Below, in pieces: positions 8,714-18,668 of a stretch of DNA of 53,156 nucleotides; position 1 is the stretch's first letter; the number at the start of each line of letters is the position of its first letter. The notes beneath the pieces were generated by a model. The model made no database searches. It saw only the letters and a list, made by a program, of their open reading frames with translations, and had not been told where the DNA came from. The translations under genes and the position numbers were made by a program. Source of the stretch: Belnapia moabensis DSM 16746 (lineage in GTDB: Bacteria > Pseudomonadota > Alphaproteobacteria > Acetobacterales > Acetobacteraceae); NCBI RefSeq assembly GCF_000745835.1, contig NZ_KN050757.1, positions 1 through 53,156 on the forward strand, in the 5' to 3' direction.

Positions 8714-11700
8714 CTACCCGATCGGCCCCTTCCCACGCCAACTCAGTTCATCCTGCAGGGCTGTCTGATTTGCGTCGGGGAGCTGGCGCTGGAGTCTTCC
8801 CTTGCTCCTGAGGGTTCTGCCGGAGGAAAGCGCCACAATGCCGACCTGCGTCCGATCCGAGGAGGACGCCTCCCCGACACCGGCAGCCCCGACAGCCCGG
8901 TAGTAGAGGTTGGCGCCGCCCCGCATTGTACTCCACGCTTCCGGCGGCAAGCGCCACGATGTCCCTTCCTTCAACTCCGATTGCCGAAGGACGTCGGACC
9001 TGATCGACTGCTTCGTCTCAGAGCCAAGCTGGTCCTGAGAAGTCGCAACTTCGACTTGGCACGCGTCCTGCTCGGTGAACTCGATGTAGAAGACGGGGGG
9101 CTCAATGGCCCCTGCGGGGTATACGTCCGGACCCACGACCGAAAAGCTTGCTGCGGACAGCGGCATCTCCGCCCTCCCTTGCATCCGTGCCTCCGTATCA
9201 GCCGGGCCCACATCACGTTCGTCGCGCAACAGTCCGCCGCCCCCCGTCTCGACCATGACCTGCCCCACCCATTTGACAAAGGACGCGCTATCCATCTCTG
9301 CACCGGGTTCCGCCCAAGCCGCGTCACCTGCCCGGAGGTCGATGTGAATCCCGTCCGGGAGCAGCCCAATCCCGATCCCGCTGCTGCCCAAGGCTTGGAG
9401 GACGTACTGGGCCAGGTCCAGAGGCCGTTCGCCCCTGCCACGGATGTCCACGGCGAGCCCCGCCACATGCCAGGCCAAAGCCTGTCCACCTTTGCCGAGC
9501 TGGGCGCGTTCGGCCGCTAGGGCGGGGTGTAGGTACCCCGTCATGATCTCGATCGGCATCCGCGTCCTGCTCGTGATCTTGCGCAAGGCCTCGACAAGGG
9601 CCGGGGCGATCCGCGCGTAGTCGGCATACGCGAAGACCTCACCCTTCTCATCGTCCGCATCTGACAGCGGACTGGCAAAATCCCGCACCCGGAAGGACGT
9701 GCATAGGGGCCGGTCGAGCCTGTAGGCGACACCCACCAATGGGGCTGCGCCGGGAATCTCCGGCGGGGCCTCGTAGCTGAGACCGCCCCTGACCTTCTTC
9801 GGGTTCTGCACGGCCATCTCGGCCCCGCTTGGATAGCGCAGGACCATCCCCTGCCCGTCCTTCGCGCCGGGCCCGCGTTCCCCAGATTGGCGTATCGACC
9901 GGCCGTCCGCATCAATGCGGATTGTGGGGGCGTGCAGAGAGGCTTCCTCATCGCTCAGCGACGACAGGACGTCGGCCCAACGATCCGCCTGTGCCGAACT
10001 CCAAGCGCGGTAGTACAGGGCCGGCGCCGTCTTCAACCGCTCCCATGCCTCGGCCGGGGGACGCCAACTTGTCGGCTGCGAGACAGCGGGCAGTAGCCCC
10101 CCCAACTGCCAAGTGGCGAAGTAGCTGTCTGGACCGCGACGCGAGGCCGCCGCCACGTCCGAATGATTCAGTTGGTCTCGCTCAGTGGAGATCTCCACGG
10201 CGAAGTGCCGGCCGGCGCCAGGCGAGACAAGAAACGTCGGCGAGGCGCCCGAGCGCGGCGTATTGGCGGGGGCCGTGATGACCACGCTGCCGGTGCCAAT
10301 CCCCCGATCTTCCTCAAAGTCGACCAGCTCGAGGGACGGCGCCGAGGCATGGTCGCCGTCGTCGGTCGATGCGACGGCCCGCGTCCACGCCGAGGCCTCG
10401 TCCGAGCCCCAGATCCTATAAAAGAGGCGCGGTGCCACGCGGAGCTCGTTCCATGCGAGCTCTGGCATCGTCCAGTCCGCCGGGTACGACGGGGCTTGGA
10501 GTAGGGCCGCCTCGTCCCATGACGCGTAGAACTGGCTCAACGGCAGCGGACCGGCCGTACGGTTATCGGCATCAAAGAAGGCACTGTCCGTGGCAAATTC
10601 CACCGCGTAGAACCTCCCGGCGCCGGGGTCTACGCGTAACGTCGGCGGGCCAGCGTCGCGCACCCAGCGGGACGGGCCGTCTACCACGGCTTCGGGAACG
10701 CCACCGCCGTCTCCCGCCTTTCTCTTAAGCGCCTCGCGAACGGCCGCCGCCGCGTCGATGCGCCCAAACCCGAAATTCGGGCTGTGCCCGTTCGTGTAGC
10801 CCGAACCGATCTTCACCGCAGTGGCAGCCATGATCTCCCGCACCTCGCGCCCGCGAGGGCTCGTGGGGTTCTCGTGGAGGTCGGGGTTGGCGGAGAGGAC
10901 CAGAGCGGCAATGCCGGCGCTGAGAGGAGCCGCCGAGGACGTCCCCCCAAAGTCCCCGGTGTAGTTACCAGTGGCGTCGCCGAGTTCAGCGTCGCCGACG
11001 TTGTAGCCTGCCGTCCCGGCACGGTCCGTGGTGAAGATGGATAGCTCGCCGACGTCGCCGTCGCCGCTCGACGGCGCGCAGATCCAGACCTCCGGCCCGA
11101 AGTCGCTATACCAGGACCTGTCGTTCTTGTTTGTCGAGGCGGCCACGGCGATCACGTCCGAGCAGGATGCGTAGCCGTCCAGCGACACAGACTCGTCGCC
11201 GTTCCCGGCGGCCCAGAAGATGGGGATGCCGCGGCCGCCACGGCCCTTGGTGACGCAGTAGCGAAGGGCCGCGGCCACATTGTCCGGCAGGGGGTCGGTC
11301 GTCCCCTCGCCGTCCGCGGGCCCCCAGCTGCAACTGATGACATCGGCGCCCTGGTCTGAGGCCCACTGAAACATGCGGGCTTCTTCATCCACGCCGAGGA
11401 GCGAGGGGGTACGAGCCGCAATGATGGAGCAACCTGGCGCGGCACCCGATGCTGGCCCGACGCCGGCGGCCGCTGCGACCCCGGTGCACGCCGTCCCGTG
11501 GTTATCGCCCACGGACTTCGGTCTGACGTCCGCGACACCGTCCTCAAAGTCGAATTGCGCGATCACTCTGCCGACGAAATCCGGGTGATCGACATCGACG
11601 CCGTCGTCAAGGATGGCGATTCTGATGGCCTTGGCGCCGCGCTCGTTCCCGGCCTCAAGCCCGTCCAGCGTCCACGCCTCCGTCACCCGCGTCTGGGCCG

Positions 11701-12349
11701 ATCCGAGGTGCCACCGCTTGTCCGCTGGCACGACCCGCGCACTGCCAGGGCGCAGCTTGGGGGTGAGATCTGGCTTCTTGCCGGTGTCCCTCGTCTGGTC
11801 TTCGGCGATAGTGGTTGCGGCACTCTTCTTGGACTGCCGGCGCACCAAGACCGGGTGAGACCAAACGGTCGGCTCCTGCTCGCGGTACAGGTTCGCGAGA
11901 TGGATCACATCCTGCCCTGGCGCCTCGGCCTCCAGAGTATAAGCGTTCTCGGCATAGTCCAATTTGCCGACGATCCGGATCCCGTGACGCGCGTTGATCT
12001 CCGCCAGCCTGGCCTCGGTGACCTCGGGCTTGAACTTTGCGAGGAACTGGTTCGTCACGAACATTAGCTCTTCGTTACCCACGTTTCTCCGGTAGGCGGG
12101 GGTTGCGAACTCAACGGCGTGCTGCCGGGCCATGACCTCCACGGCACGCGGCTGCCCCGGGGTACGGTAGATCTTGATGCCCCGGTGGCCAACAAAGCCG
12201 GCGGGGACCAGCCGGTCCCTGAGGATCTGGAAGGCATCGGCATCAAGCGGGGTTCTCCCCACCGGGCCGGAGCGGAATTTCAGCGCCATCACCTCGGGGT
12301 CACGCTGAAGCGGAACTCGCTGACCGCCGGACCAGTAGTACTCGTCCAT
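8714..12349 (-). CDS. Subtilisin-like protease fused to an M15-type carboxypeptidase domain
   Basis: A 1211-aa protein starting at ATG 12349 behind GGAGG, without a signal peptide. Residues about 95-165 resemble the fervidolysin-type prodomain (FLAKFKPEVTEARLAEINA). The S8 domain has Asp near 247 (ILDDGVDVDHPDF), His near 284 (NHGTACTG) and Ser near 469 (GTSSAAPLSAG), all intact. Two beta-rich repeats follow (about 570-680 and 705-810, each starting PGAGR and containing FYRIW or YYRAW), with a third near 1080-1185. Between repeats two and three, residues about 880-1060 look like an M15/DUF882 D-Ala-D-Ala carboxypeptidase domain: YLHPALAAERAQ, the AWHVAGLAVDI motif (HxxGxAxD, His near 961) and GIHIDLR (near 1003). 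This would combine proteolysis and peptide cross-link trimming in one chain. Confidence 0.8.
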   Translation of the reverse strand: MDEYYWSGGQRVPLQRDPEVMALKFRSGPVGRTPLDADAFQILRDRLVPAGFVGHRGIKIYRTPGQPRAVEVMARQHAVEFATPAYRRNVGNEELMFVTNQFLAKFKPEVTEARLAEINARHGIRIVGKLDYAENAYTLEAEAPGQDVIHLANLYREQEPTVWSHPVLVRRQSKKSAATTIAEDQTRDTGKKPDLTPKLRPGSARVVPADKRWHLGSAQTRVTEAWTLDGLEAGNERGAKAIRIAILDDGVDVDHPDFVGRVIAQFDFEDGVADVRPKSVGDNHGTACTGVAAAAGVGPASGAAPGCSIIAARTPSLLGVDEEARMFQWASDQGADVISCSWGPADGEGTTDPLPDNVAAALRYCVTKGRGGRGIPIFWAAGNGDESVSLDGYASCSDVIAVAASTNKNDRSWYSDFGPEVWICAPSSGDGDVGELSIFTTDRAGTAGYNVGDAELGDATGNYTGDFGGTSSAAPLSAGIAALVLSANPDLHENPTSPRGREVREIMAATAVKIGSGYTNGHSPNFGFGRIDAAAAVREALKRKAGDGGGVPEAVVDGPSRWVRDAGPPTLRVDPGAGRFYAVEFATDSAFFDADNRTAGPLPLSQFYASWDEAALLQAPSYPADWTMPELAWNELRVAPRLFYRIWGSDEASAWTRAVASTDDGDHASAPSLELVDFEEDRGIGTGSVVITAPANTPRSGASPTFLVSPGAGRHFAVEISTERDQLNHSDVAAASRRGPDSYFATWQLGGLLPAVSQPTSWRPPAEAWERLKTAPALYYRAWSSAQADRWADVLSSLSDEEASLHAPTIRIDADGRSIRQSGERGPGAKDGQGMVLRYPSGAEMAVQNPKKVRGGLSYEAPPEIPGAAPLVGVAYRLDRPLCTSFRVRDFASPLSDADDEKGEVFAYADYARIAPALVEALRKITSRTRMPIEIMTGYLHPALAAERAQLGKGGQALAWHVAGLAVDIRGRGERPLDLAQYVLQALGSSGIGIGLLPDGIHIDLRAGDAAWAEPGAEMDSASFVKWVGQVMVETGGGGLLRDERDVGPADTEARMQGRAEMPLSAASFSVVGPDVYPAGAIEPPVFYIEFTEQDACQVEVATSQDQLGSETKQSIRSDVLRQSELKEGTSWRLPPEAWSTMRGGANLYYRAVGAAGVGEASSSDRTQVGIVALSSGRTLRSKGRLQRQLPDANQTALQDELSWRGKGPIG

Positions 12350-12402
12350 CTTATCTTCCTCCCTAAATGGCCCCGAACGGCTAATGGATGCGGCGGCCTA
12401 GG

Positions 12403-15400
12403 TCAGGCCGTCGCCGCGATCATTTCCCAAGTCAGGTGGACGGCTACCCCCTGGAGATTGAGATCCCAAGCAAGCCAGGGCGTGTCCTCAATCCTCCCGT
12501 CACTGAACGTCTTTGTGACCTTGAACTCGACGGTGCGGTTGGCAAGAAAGGTCGTCAGCGGCAGGATGAATGTGGCCACGCCGCTGCCGAGATTGGTCTC
12601 GTCGTTCCTCGTCATCACCACGCTCTGCTCGCCCGGCACGTTCCTGAGCCGCGCGGTCAGCGCAATCTTGGTAAGCGCATGGTTCTGGTAGTGGATCGGG
12701 TCCATGAACAGGATGTCCGCGGTCACGCGGTCCAGCACGCCCCGGACCTCCTCGATCGACGCCGGCGCCGCGGGCGGCACCTCGTAGACCGGGAACGCCT
12801 CGGCCGTACCCGTCGGCAGGACCACAGCGTGCGAGGCGCCGGCGACGAGTTTCACCTCGGCTGGCACGCGCACCGCGGCCGCTCCCGCCTTGAGGGCCAT
12901 CACCTCGGCGAGGTCGACAGCTCGCTCGGTGCGATTGGTCATGCGCAGCGCCCCGTCCTCCAGGCCAAGTGCGAAGGGCCCCGTCGCCCAAGTGCCGGCC
13001 ACGGTGCCGACGCCAACCTCCAGCACGGAGAACATGGGACTCCCGTCGGGCATCACGAACTTCACTTCCGCAGCCACCCCGTCCCTGCACAGCAAGTTCT
13101 CGAGGAGAACGACGCCGAGCAGGTCCGTGGTGAGAATGGCACGGAAGCCATTGGGGGCTCTCGTCGCTTGTCCCTCGATGGCGAGGCCGCCCGGGAAGTT
13201 CCAGGTGATGACGATGTCCTTGGCGACGTCGGTGGGGTAGTCCACCGCGGGTGAATCGATATGCAGACGCTCGCGCAGCGCCTGCAGGAGTTCCTGCCGG
13301 ACGAAGGGCGGCATGTCGGGCTCCAGGGCGGCGTCGACAGCAACGCGCGATCTGGTCTCGTTCGCTATATCGAGCGCGGAGTACAGGGCGATGGTTGGCG
13401 CAAAGGCGCGCGTGCCCGCCGACGCGTCGCTGCGACCGACCCGGTACCGCGCCGGTAGAGCGACGAAGCGGCCGAGCTGCTGGATCGACCTAAACACGCG
13501 GTAGCGGGTGGTAGCCAGTTCGGGGATCTCCTCGTGGGAGGTGGGATCCGTGCTGCCCAGCGCGAAGGCATCCAAGCAGCCAATGGCCGCATCGCCACCG
13601 TCTGTGCGGTCCCGGTACGCCGCGCCGAAACTGCTACAAGGCACGAGGAGATCGCTCGTGACCTCACGCACGATCGTCTGCTCGTAGTACTCCGCCCGGA
13701 CGAACACCAGTTTGTCGAGTTCGACTGGCCGCAGCTCTGGCCTGACGACGACCGACGGAACCGTATCGATGGGCCTTACCAGCAACCCAGGCTTAACAAC
13801 GGTGCCCACGGCCGGCCTCAACGCCAACGCAGCCTGTGGCCCCCGCTCCAGCGCGCGTTCGGGAGCGACGCCGGCCTCCGCACCCGGGAATTCTCGAGGG
13901 ACCGTCTTGAGGGTGCGCACGTTGGCCCGCGGCGCTTCGCGCTTCAGACGGAATTCGCCCGCCGCGTTTCGGACTACGCCTTCGGTCTCGTCGAAATGCG
14001 TCCGGCCCTCAAAGGCGGCCCCGTCTCCTGCTTTGCGCGCGATGAGGACCTTGGCTTCCTTGGAAAGCACCAACCAATCCATGGGTCGCACCCGCCCCGC
14101 CGGTATGTAGGCGGGGAAGGAGTACGCGACCGAGACCTTAACGGGCTGCTTCTGAAAATTCGGGATAGCCAGGGCACCGTAGAGCAGCCTAGCCCACTGG
14201 TTCACCAGGATGAGTGTACACCGCAGGGAGCCGTCCGGCTGCGGATGGAACGATGTGGGGAACGGCGCCGAACTCAGCGTCCCGTCGCCATCGTCGATGA
14301 ACGGCAGATGCAGTGTAACGGAAAGACCGTTGGTGACTGTCCAGAATACCACCTGCTCCTTTGCTGCGATGGCAGCGCCGCCCGACGCGGAGAATTCCCG
14401 GCTCAGCGTGAATGTCAGCGACGAGCGGATGCCCACCACGCCCGACTCCGTAACGCCGGTTTTCTCGAAGGTGAAGAGGAACGGGCTGTTGTCCGGGGTG
14501 GCTGCAGGATCCGGCATCCGCGGCGTGTAGGAGGGCGCAAACCAGTTCTTCCCCGCCGAGAGTCGGTCGGGCCAGGGATCCGCTCCCGGGTTCCCCACCA
14601 CAGGTCGGCTCTCGGCGCCATCGGTCGGTTTCACGGGCCTGAACGGCACCCTGATGTCGTCAACCCACCCGACCTTCAGCTTGTCACCCACTGGGCGCAG
14701 GAGCGTTGCGTCACTCAGCATGAGCGCGGCCGCTGGAGTGGTCCTGGCCCCCGTCTGTAGCACCGCCCCGAGGGCGCGGGCGCCGCCGTTCGCCTCGGCG
14801 ACCATCACTTGGCGCCCCCGTATGGGCGATCGCCACGGAGCTCCCTTGTTTGAGCGCACCAGGCGCGGCGCGGGCGTGGTCGGCCCCGTTGGTCCTGGAC
14901 GGCCCGGGTCACGCGAGGAAGCGCCGCCCAGCCGAAACTCGCCAGCGGACGGGCCAGAGGTGCCCTGCATCACGTGAAACTGGATGGCAGCGTCGAGCGG
15001 CATGCCCGCGGCGCGCACCTGACCGATCACCGCGCCCATGGACGCCGCCGCGAGAAACCGCCGAACCGACGTGCCTGCCGAAGTCCGGCGCACTGCGTCC
15101 AGCGTAAAGACCTCCATGGGCCTCGTCTCATCGAGTTGGTACCGGTTGGCAGCATCATCCGGCGTCAGGTGCGGCATCAGGCGCTTCAGCACCACCGACA
15201 CCGCCTGGGCTAGGAACAGGCGGAACGCGTCTTCCGGCAGGGGCGGCTGAATCAGGTGTTCGCCATCATCGTCCAAGTCGAAGGCTTGCAACGCTCCATT
15301 GCGCAAGATCTCGTCCACCGCGAACCTAACCCCATCCGGAGTGATCTCCTTCGCACCGCCGATAGCGACGGCCAAGGCATCGAAAATCGTCGCCCATGAG

Positions 15401-16041
15401 CCGACGAGCCGGAAGGTCCTGGGGGCTGCAGCGACTGCGCGGAAACCGAGCTCGGCCCTGAGCACGATGCTCTCCACCGGTGCGCCGGTCACGAAGGCCT
15501 CCTCAAGCTCTAGCGCTTCAGCCGAGGTCAGGCGGGCCGAGAGAGACGCCCTGGGCGTCGCGCCCGGGACCAAGGCTTCGGCCAAGAGCCTATCGGGCTG
15601 GCCGGACTGCCCGTCACCATTCGCGACTGCCCCCGCCGGGGTCGGACTGACAAGGCGGAAGACGCTGTCTCGGGCGAAGATCGGCAAGCATTTAGCACCC
15701 GTCTTCCGCGCTAACGCGTCGCGTGCCAGCGGAGGAGGGGTTAGAGTGACGTCAAGGTTAAGTTGCCCGCCGTCGACCAGCGGTGCCCAAGCCTCACCGG
15801 GGTTGGGCTTGCGCCGCAGGAAGACGATCAGCGAGAAGACGGGCCATTCCTCCGGCCCTGTTGGCAAGGATGGCGCCTCGAGGGCGACGTGGAGGAGCGG
15901 CATGCTCCCCTCCGCCTGAAGCGCCGCGTTGGACGCGTCAGGCAGCGTGAGGAGGGAGACAAGGCCTTCCCGCCCAGCCTCGACCTGATGCCGCTCCCAC
16001 GCCGCAGCCGCGGATGGACCGGTTTTTTGGTCGCTGGGCAT
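12403..16041 (-). CDS. Unknown 1212-aa protein of the giant-protein run
   Basis: A 1212-aa protein from ATG 16041, with a GGGAGAGAGG purine tract upstream. I recognise no family. There is no signal peptide and no clear membrane segment. The middle (about residue 370-400) is a Gly/Pro/Thr-rich linker (RPGPTGPTTPAPR). The N- and C-terminal thirds are hydrophilic and rich in predicted beta strands. The C-terminal 250 residues resemble stacked beta-sandwich units (FALGLEDGALRMTNRTER; TKIALTARLRNVPG). The 3' gene starts 53 bases downstream and the 5' gene ends 74 bases upstream, in the same direction, consistent with an operon. A structural or scaffold role for the enzymes encoded beside it is a guess. 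Confidence 0.6.
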   Translation of the reverse strand: MPSDQKTGPSAAAAWERHQVEAGREGLVSLLTLPDASNAALQAEGSMPLLHVALEAPSLPTGPEEWPVFSLIVFLRRKPNPGEAWAPLVDGGQLNLDVTLTPPPLARDALARKTGAKCLPIFARDSVFRLVSPTPAGAVANGDGQSGQPDRLLAEALVPGATPRASLSARLTSAEALELEEAFVTGAPVESIVLRAELGFRAVAAAPRTFRLVGSWATIFDALAVAIGGAKEITPDGVRFAVDEILRNGALQAFDLDDDGEHLIQPPLPEDAFRLFLAQAVSVVLKRLMPHLTPDDAANRYQLDETRPMEVFTLDAVRRTSAGTSVRRFLAAASMGAVIGQVRAAGMPLDAAIQFHVMQGTSGPSAGEFRLGGASSRDPGRPGPTGPTTPAPRLVRSNKGAPWRSPIRGRQVMVAEANGGARALGAVLQTGARTTPAAALMLSDATLLRPVGDKLKVGWVDDIRVPFRPVKPTDGAESRPVVGNPGADPWPDRLSAGKNWFAPSYTPRMPDPAATPDNSPFLFTFEKTGVTESGVVGIRSSLTFTLSREFSASGGAAIAAKEQVVFWTVTNGLSVTLHLPFIDDGDGTLSSAPFPTSFHPQPDGSLRCTLILVNQWARLLYGALAIPNFQKQPVKVSVAYSFPAYIPAGRVRPMDWLVLSKEAKVLIARKAGDGAAFEGRTHFDETEGVVRNAAGEFRLKREAPRANVRTLKTVPREFPGAEAGVAPERALERGPQAALALRPAVGTVVKPGLLVRPIDTVPSVVVRPELRPVELDKLVFVRAEYYEQTIVREVTSDLLVPCSSFGAAYRDRTDGGDAAIGCLDAFALGSTDPTSHEEIPELATTRYRVFRSIQQLGRFVALPARYRVGRSDASAGTRAFAPTIALYSALDIANETRSRVAVDAALEPDMPPFVRQELLQALRERLHIDSPAVDYPTDVAKDIVITWNFPGGLAIEGQATRAPNGFRAILTTDLLGVVLLENLLCRDGVAAEVKFVMPDGSPMFSVLEVGVGTVAGTWATGPFALGLEDGALRMTNRTERAVDLAEVMALKAGAAAVRVPAEVKLVAGASHAVVLPTGTAEAFPVYEVPPAAPASIEEVRGVLDRVTADILFMDPIHYQNHALTKIALTARLRNVPGEQSVVMTRNDETNLGSGVATFILPLTTFLANRTVEFKVTKTFSDGRIEDTPWLAWDLNLQGVAVHLTWEMIAATA

Positions 16042-16115
16042 TCCGCCTCTCTCCCGTTTTGACTGGCCGGAGCGAGCGTCGCTCCGGCCGTGGTGCAGCG
16101 TGCAGCGACCGGGCG

Positions 16116-18668
16116 CTACTTGCGCACGTCCGGGATCTCGATCCAGGCGTCGACTAGCGCGTCATCGGAGGCGCCACGCCGTTCCGCGTCGTCGGGCTCC
16201 TCACGAGAAGTCGCCCCCTTGTCCTTGCCCACGCGGCTGGCGGCGGCGGCCTTGCGCGCCAGCCGTTCAAGCTCCTTCACGTAGCTCGACTCTGCCTCGA
16301 CGTTCGGCGTGGCGGTGTCCGTGGTCGACCGTGCTGTCCGGCCATCGTCGTCGCTCGGCGTCGACACCATCACGTAACGCAGCGAAAGGTCCTCCTTCTC
16401 CGCAGGTGCTCCGCGACCCGCCTTTGGGGCACCGATGCCTCCACCCATGCGCGGGGCACCGATCCCGCCGGCTTCAGCCGGAACGGGCGTGGTACCGGGC
16501 GCACCGATCGGCTCGGTACCCGTAGGCTTCGGCTCGCCGACAACACCCGTAATCGGCGGGCTCCCCTCGGATGCGCGGACGATGTCGCGGGACGACATCT
16601 CTCGCGGCGTCAGACGGCGCATGACGACGCCTGGCGAATCCGGGGACGGCACGTCGATGATAATCGGACCGTCACCGCTGACCGTCACCAGCGGCCCGCT
16701 CCAGGCCATGCCCTTGCTGAAGATCGTACCGCGAACCGTGACGTGGACCCTATAGTCATAGGCCGGGACGTAGTCGGCTTGGCCGGTGAACAGCTTCCAG
16801 ACACGCCCCTCGGCTTGGTCGCCGAACGCCCAGCGGAAGCGGACGACGTTGCGCGATCTGTCGACCCCCTTGGCGGTCGTGCCCTTCGGGATAAGCTCAA
16901 CCTCCACCAGTTCCGCTTCGCTCTGCAGAATAGAGGCGAGGATAATGGGCCCCACTTCCAAGGTGCCTGCCCTGTCGGCTCGCACCTCGTGGACCTTCTC
17001 GGTGGTTGGCGTACCTGTCGGCGGATCGAGCAAGGCGTCGTCCTGCTCAATCTGGACCCGCAGGAAGGGGAACTCGGTTGCGCCCGGCGGCTCTCTCAGC
17101 GCGACCCTCCGCCTGTTGTACGTCATGGACGGATCCCAACCTGCGGGGGGATTTTTCACCTCGCCGGGGTTCCAGCGCACCCATGCCGGGTTGAAACTAG
17201 CGTCGGGCGGATCCGACTTTTGGAAGGTCGCAGCTTTCCAAACGATCGATCCGTCCTCTCCGGGGTAGCCAGCCTCGGCGACGCTGAAGGCCACGGGATC
17301 GCCCACCCAGTTCTTAGTCGGATCGCCGTAGTCGACCACCGGCTTGAAGAGTCTGGTGATCTTCCTGCCAATGCCGCCGAGCACCTGGCGCTTGAAGTAC
17401 TTCTGCTCCGCGGCCGGGTCCGCCTTGATGTCCTCATAGAAGCCTTGCAAGGTGGAACTGATAGTGTTCGGCTGGATGTAGCGGAAGTTGCGGGTTTCCT
17501 CGTAGCTAACGTTGAGTCTGGTCGTGTCGCGGCGGTACTTGAGCGCGAGGCCCACGCCGTAGCTGAATAGAGAGCTCAGGGTGCCGCCCTTTCCGGCTTC
17601 CGCCGGCGGGACCACTGGGGCGGGCACAAAGATCACGGCCTTTGCCTGCTCGGTAAACTGCGCGACAATGACGTCGATCCGCTTGTTGACCTCTTCCTCC
17701 ATCTTGTCGGCTCCGGGGAGGGTGCCGTCGACGTCAACCTCCACCTTGATGCCGCCGTTGATGCGGAGGTTGTTGAACTCGGCCTTAATGTCGGCGCTGA
17801 ACCAGGCCAGTTTGGCATTCACCGCTGCGGAGAAGTGCTCAAAGACGCGATCCCAGTCGCCGGTGATCTTGATGCGCATGCGCTGCGACCACATCGGCAG
17901 TTGCATCGCCATGATTACGTTAAGCGGGCTGTAGGCGCCGTGAAAGCCGGTCCAGATCACCTCGCTGGGCAGCGCGCCCATGACTGCCGAAAACGCGTTC
18001 TCGCCGCCGGTGACGCTACCCGGCCCTTGGCCGAACATTTTGAAGCCCCAGGGGTCGACTGAAGACGGGCCCCGGAACCCTTTGACGTTGTGCGGCACGC
18101 GCAGCGGGTCGAGCAGACGGGTGCGGGAAGACATAACGCTCCTCGGAGCGCCCCCTGCAGGGGCATCTCCCCCGCCCGGCAGGGGTGGGACAGCCCCCGT
18201 CATGTCGGGCACGACGTTGCTCATGGAAACGACATTGGCCACGATGGGGCAGATGGCGAAGCGTGGGGCGACGGGCGTCCGCCACCCCCAATACATGTCA
18301 TCTTTGCCCTTGAACTTGGCCAAGAGCTGGTCCTGGGCTTGCTTCAGGACCTCGGTCGGATAACGCGAGGTCACCGTTAGGTTGAGCACGCCGAACTGGG
18401 TCTCGGAGTTACCGAGCCCTACGTTGGTATCCTCATCGAAGACGCCGACGTAGTGGGTATGGGAGAACTTGTAGTCTCCTACGTCCCCCTTGCGCGCCAG
18501 CCTGACCTCGCCCGGCATCCAGTAGTACGCGGGCGCCTGCCCGCTCGCTTGGAGCTCCTGGTTGTTGCGATCGGCTAGGTACAAGATGGTGTATTGTTCG
18601 CCGGAGGTCCCGTTAACGACGAATTCTTCGAACCTGCCCGTGTATACAGGGCCCACTGCGCTGACCAT
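16116..18668 (-). CDS. Unknown 850-aa protein, first gene of the giant-protein run
   Basis: An 850-aa protein from ATG 18668 behind AGGGAGA. No family recognised, no signal peptide. Residues about 1-130 are beta-rich (TLYLADRN-like strands, FSHTHYVGVFDED). A central segment (about 230-430) contains amphipathic helices and beta hairpins (DKMEEEVNKRIDVIVAQF, LALKYRRDTTRLNVSYEE) that look like a pore-like or fibre-like insertion, but this is speculation. The last 150 residues are low complexity, Gly/Pro-rich (RMGGGIGAPKAGRGAP), then charged. It heads the co-directional run, and the intergenic region upstream carries a perfect inverted repeat at 18880-18898. Confidence 0.6.
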   Translation of the reverse strand: MVSAVGPVYTGRFEEFVVNGTSGEQYTILYLADRNNQELQASGQAPAYYWMPGEVRLARKGDVGDYKFSHTHYVGVFDEDTNVGLGNSETQFGVLNLTVTSRYPTEVLKQAQDQLLAKFKGKDDMYWGWRTPVAPRFAICPIVANVVSMSNVVPDMTGAVPPLPGGGDAPAGGAPRSVMSSRTRLLDPLRVPHNVKGFRGPSSVDPWGFKMFGQGPGSVTGGENAFSAVMGALPSEVIWTGFHGAYSPLNVIMAMQLPMWSQRMRIKITGDWDRVFEHFSAAVNAKLAWFSADIKAEFNNLRINGGIKVEVDVDGTLPGADKMEEEVNKRIDVIVAQFTEQAKAVIFVPAPVVPPAEAGKGGTLSSLFSYGVGLALKYRRDTTRLNVSYEETRNFRYIQPNTISSTLQGFYEDIKADPAAEQKYFKRQVLGGIGRKITRLFKPVVDYGDPTKNWVGDPVAFSVAEAGYPGEDGSIVWKAATFQKSDPPDASFNPAWVRWNPGEVKNPPAGWDPSMTYNRRRVALREPPGATEFPFLRVQIEQDDALLDPPTGTPTTEKVHEVRADRAGTLEVGPIILASILQSEAELVEVELIPKGTTAKGVDRSRNVVRFRWAFGDQAEGRVWKLFTGQADYVPAYDYRVHVTVRGTIFSKGMAWSGPLVTVSGDGPIIIDVPSPDSPGVVMRRLTPREMSSRDIVRASEGSPPITGVVGEPKPTGTEPIGAPGTTPVPAEAGGIGAPRMGGGIGAPKAGRGAPAEKEDLSLRYVMVSTPSDDDGRTARSTTDTATPNVEAESSYVKELERLARKAAAASRVGKDKGATSREEPDDAERRGASDDALVDAWIEIPDVRK

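Noticed and set aside
8606-9520. Plus-strand frame of 304 codons opposite the subtilisin-M15 gene
   Set aside because: It is the antisense of conserved M15 motifs. Its composition is GC-driven and no domain is recognisable.
13534-14760. Plus-strand frame of 408 codons opposite the 1212-aa gene
   Set aside because: Arg/Gly/Pro-rich shadow without a ribosome-binding site. The minus-strand frame is three times longer and forms part of a clear run.
2315-18668. Contractile injection system or prophage tail locus
   Set aside because: No sheath, tube, baseplate-spike, AAA+ ATPase or terminase-like genes could be read. Peptidoglycan hydrolases alone do not make such a system.
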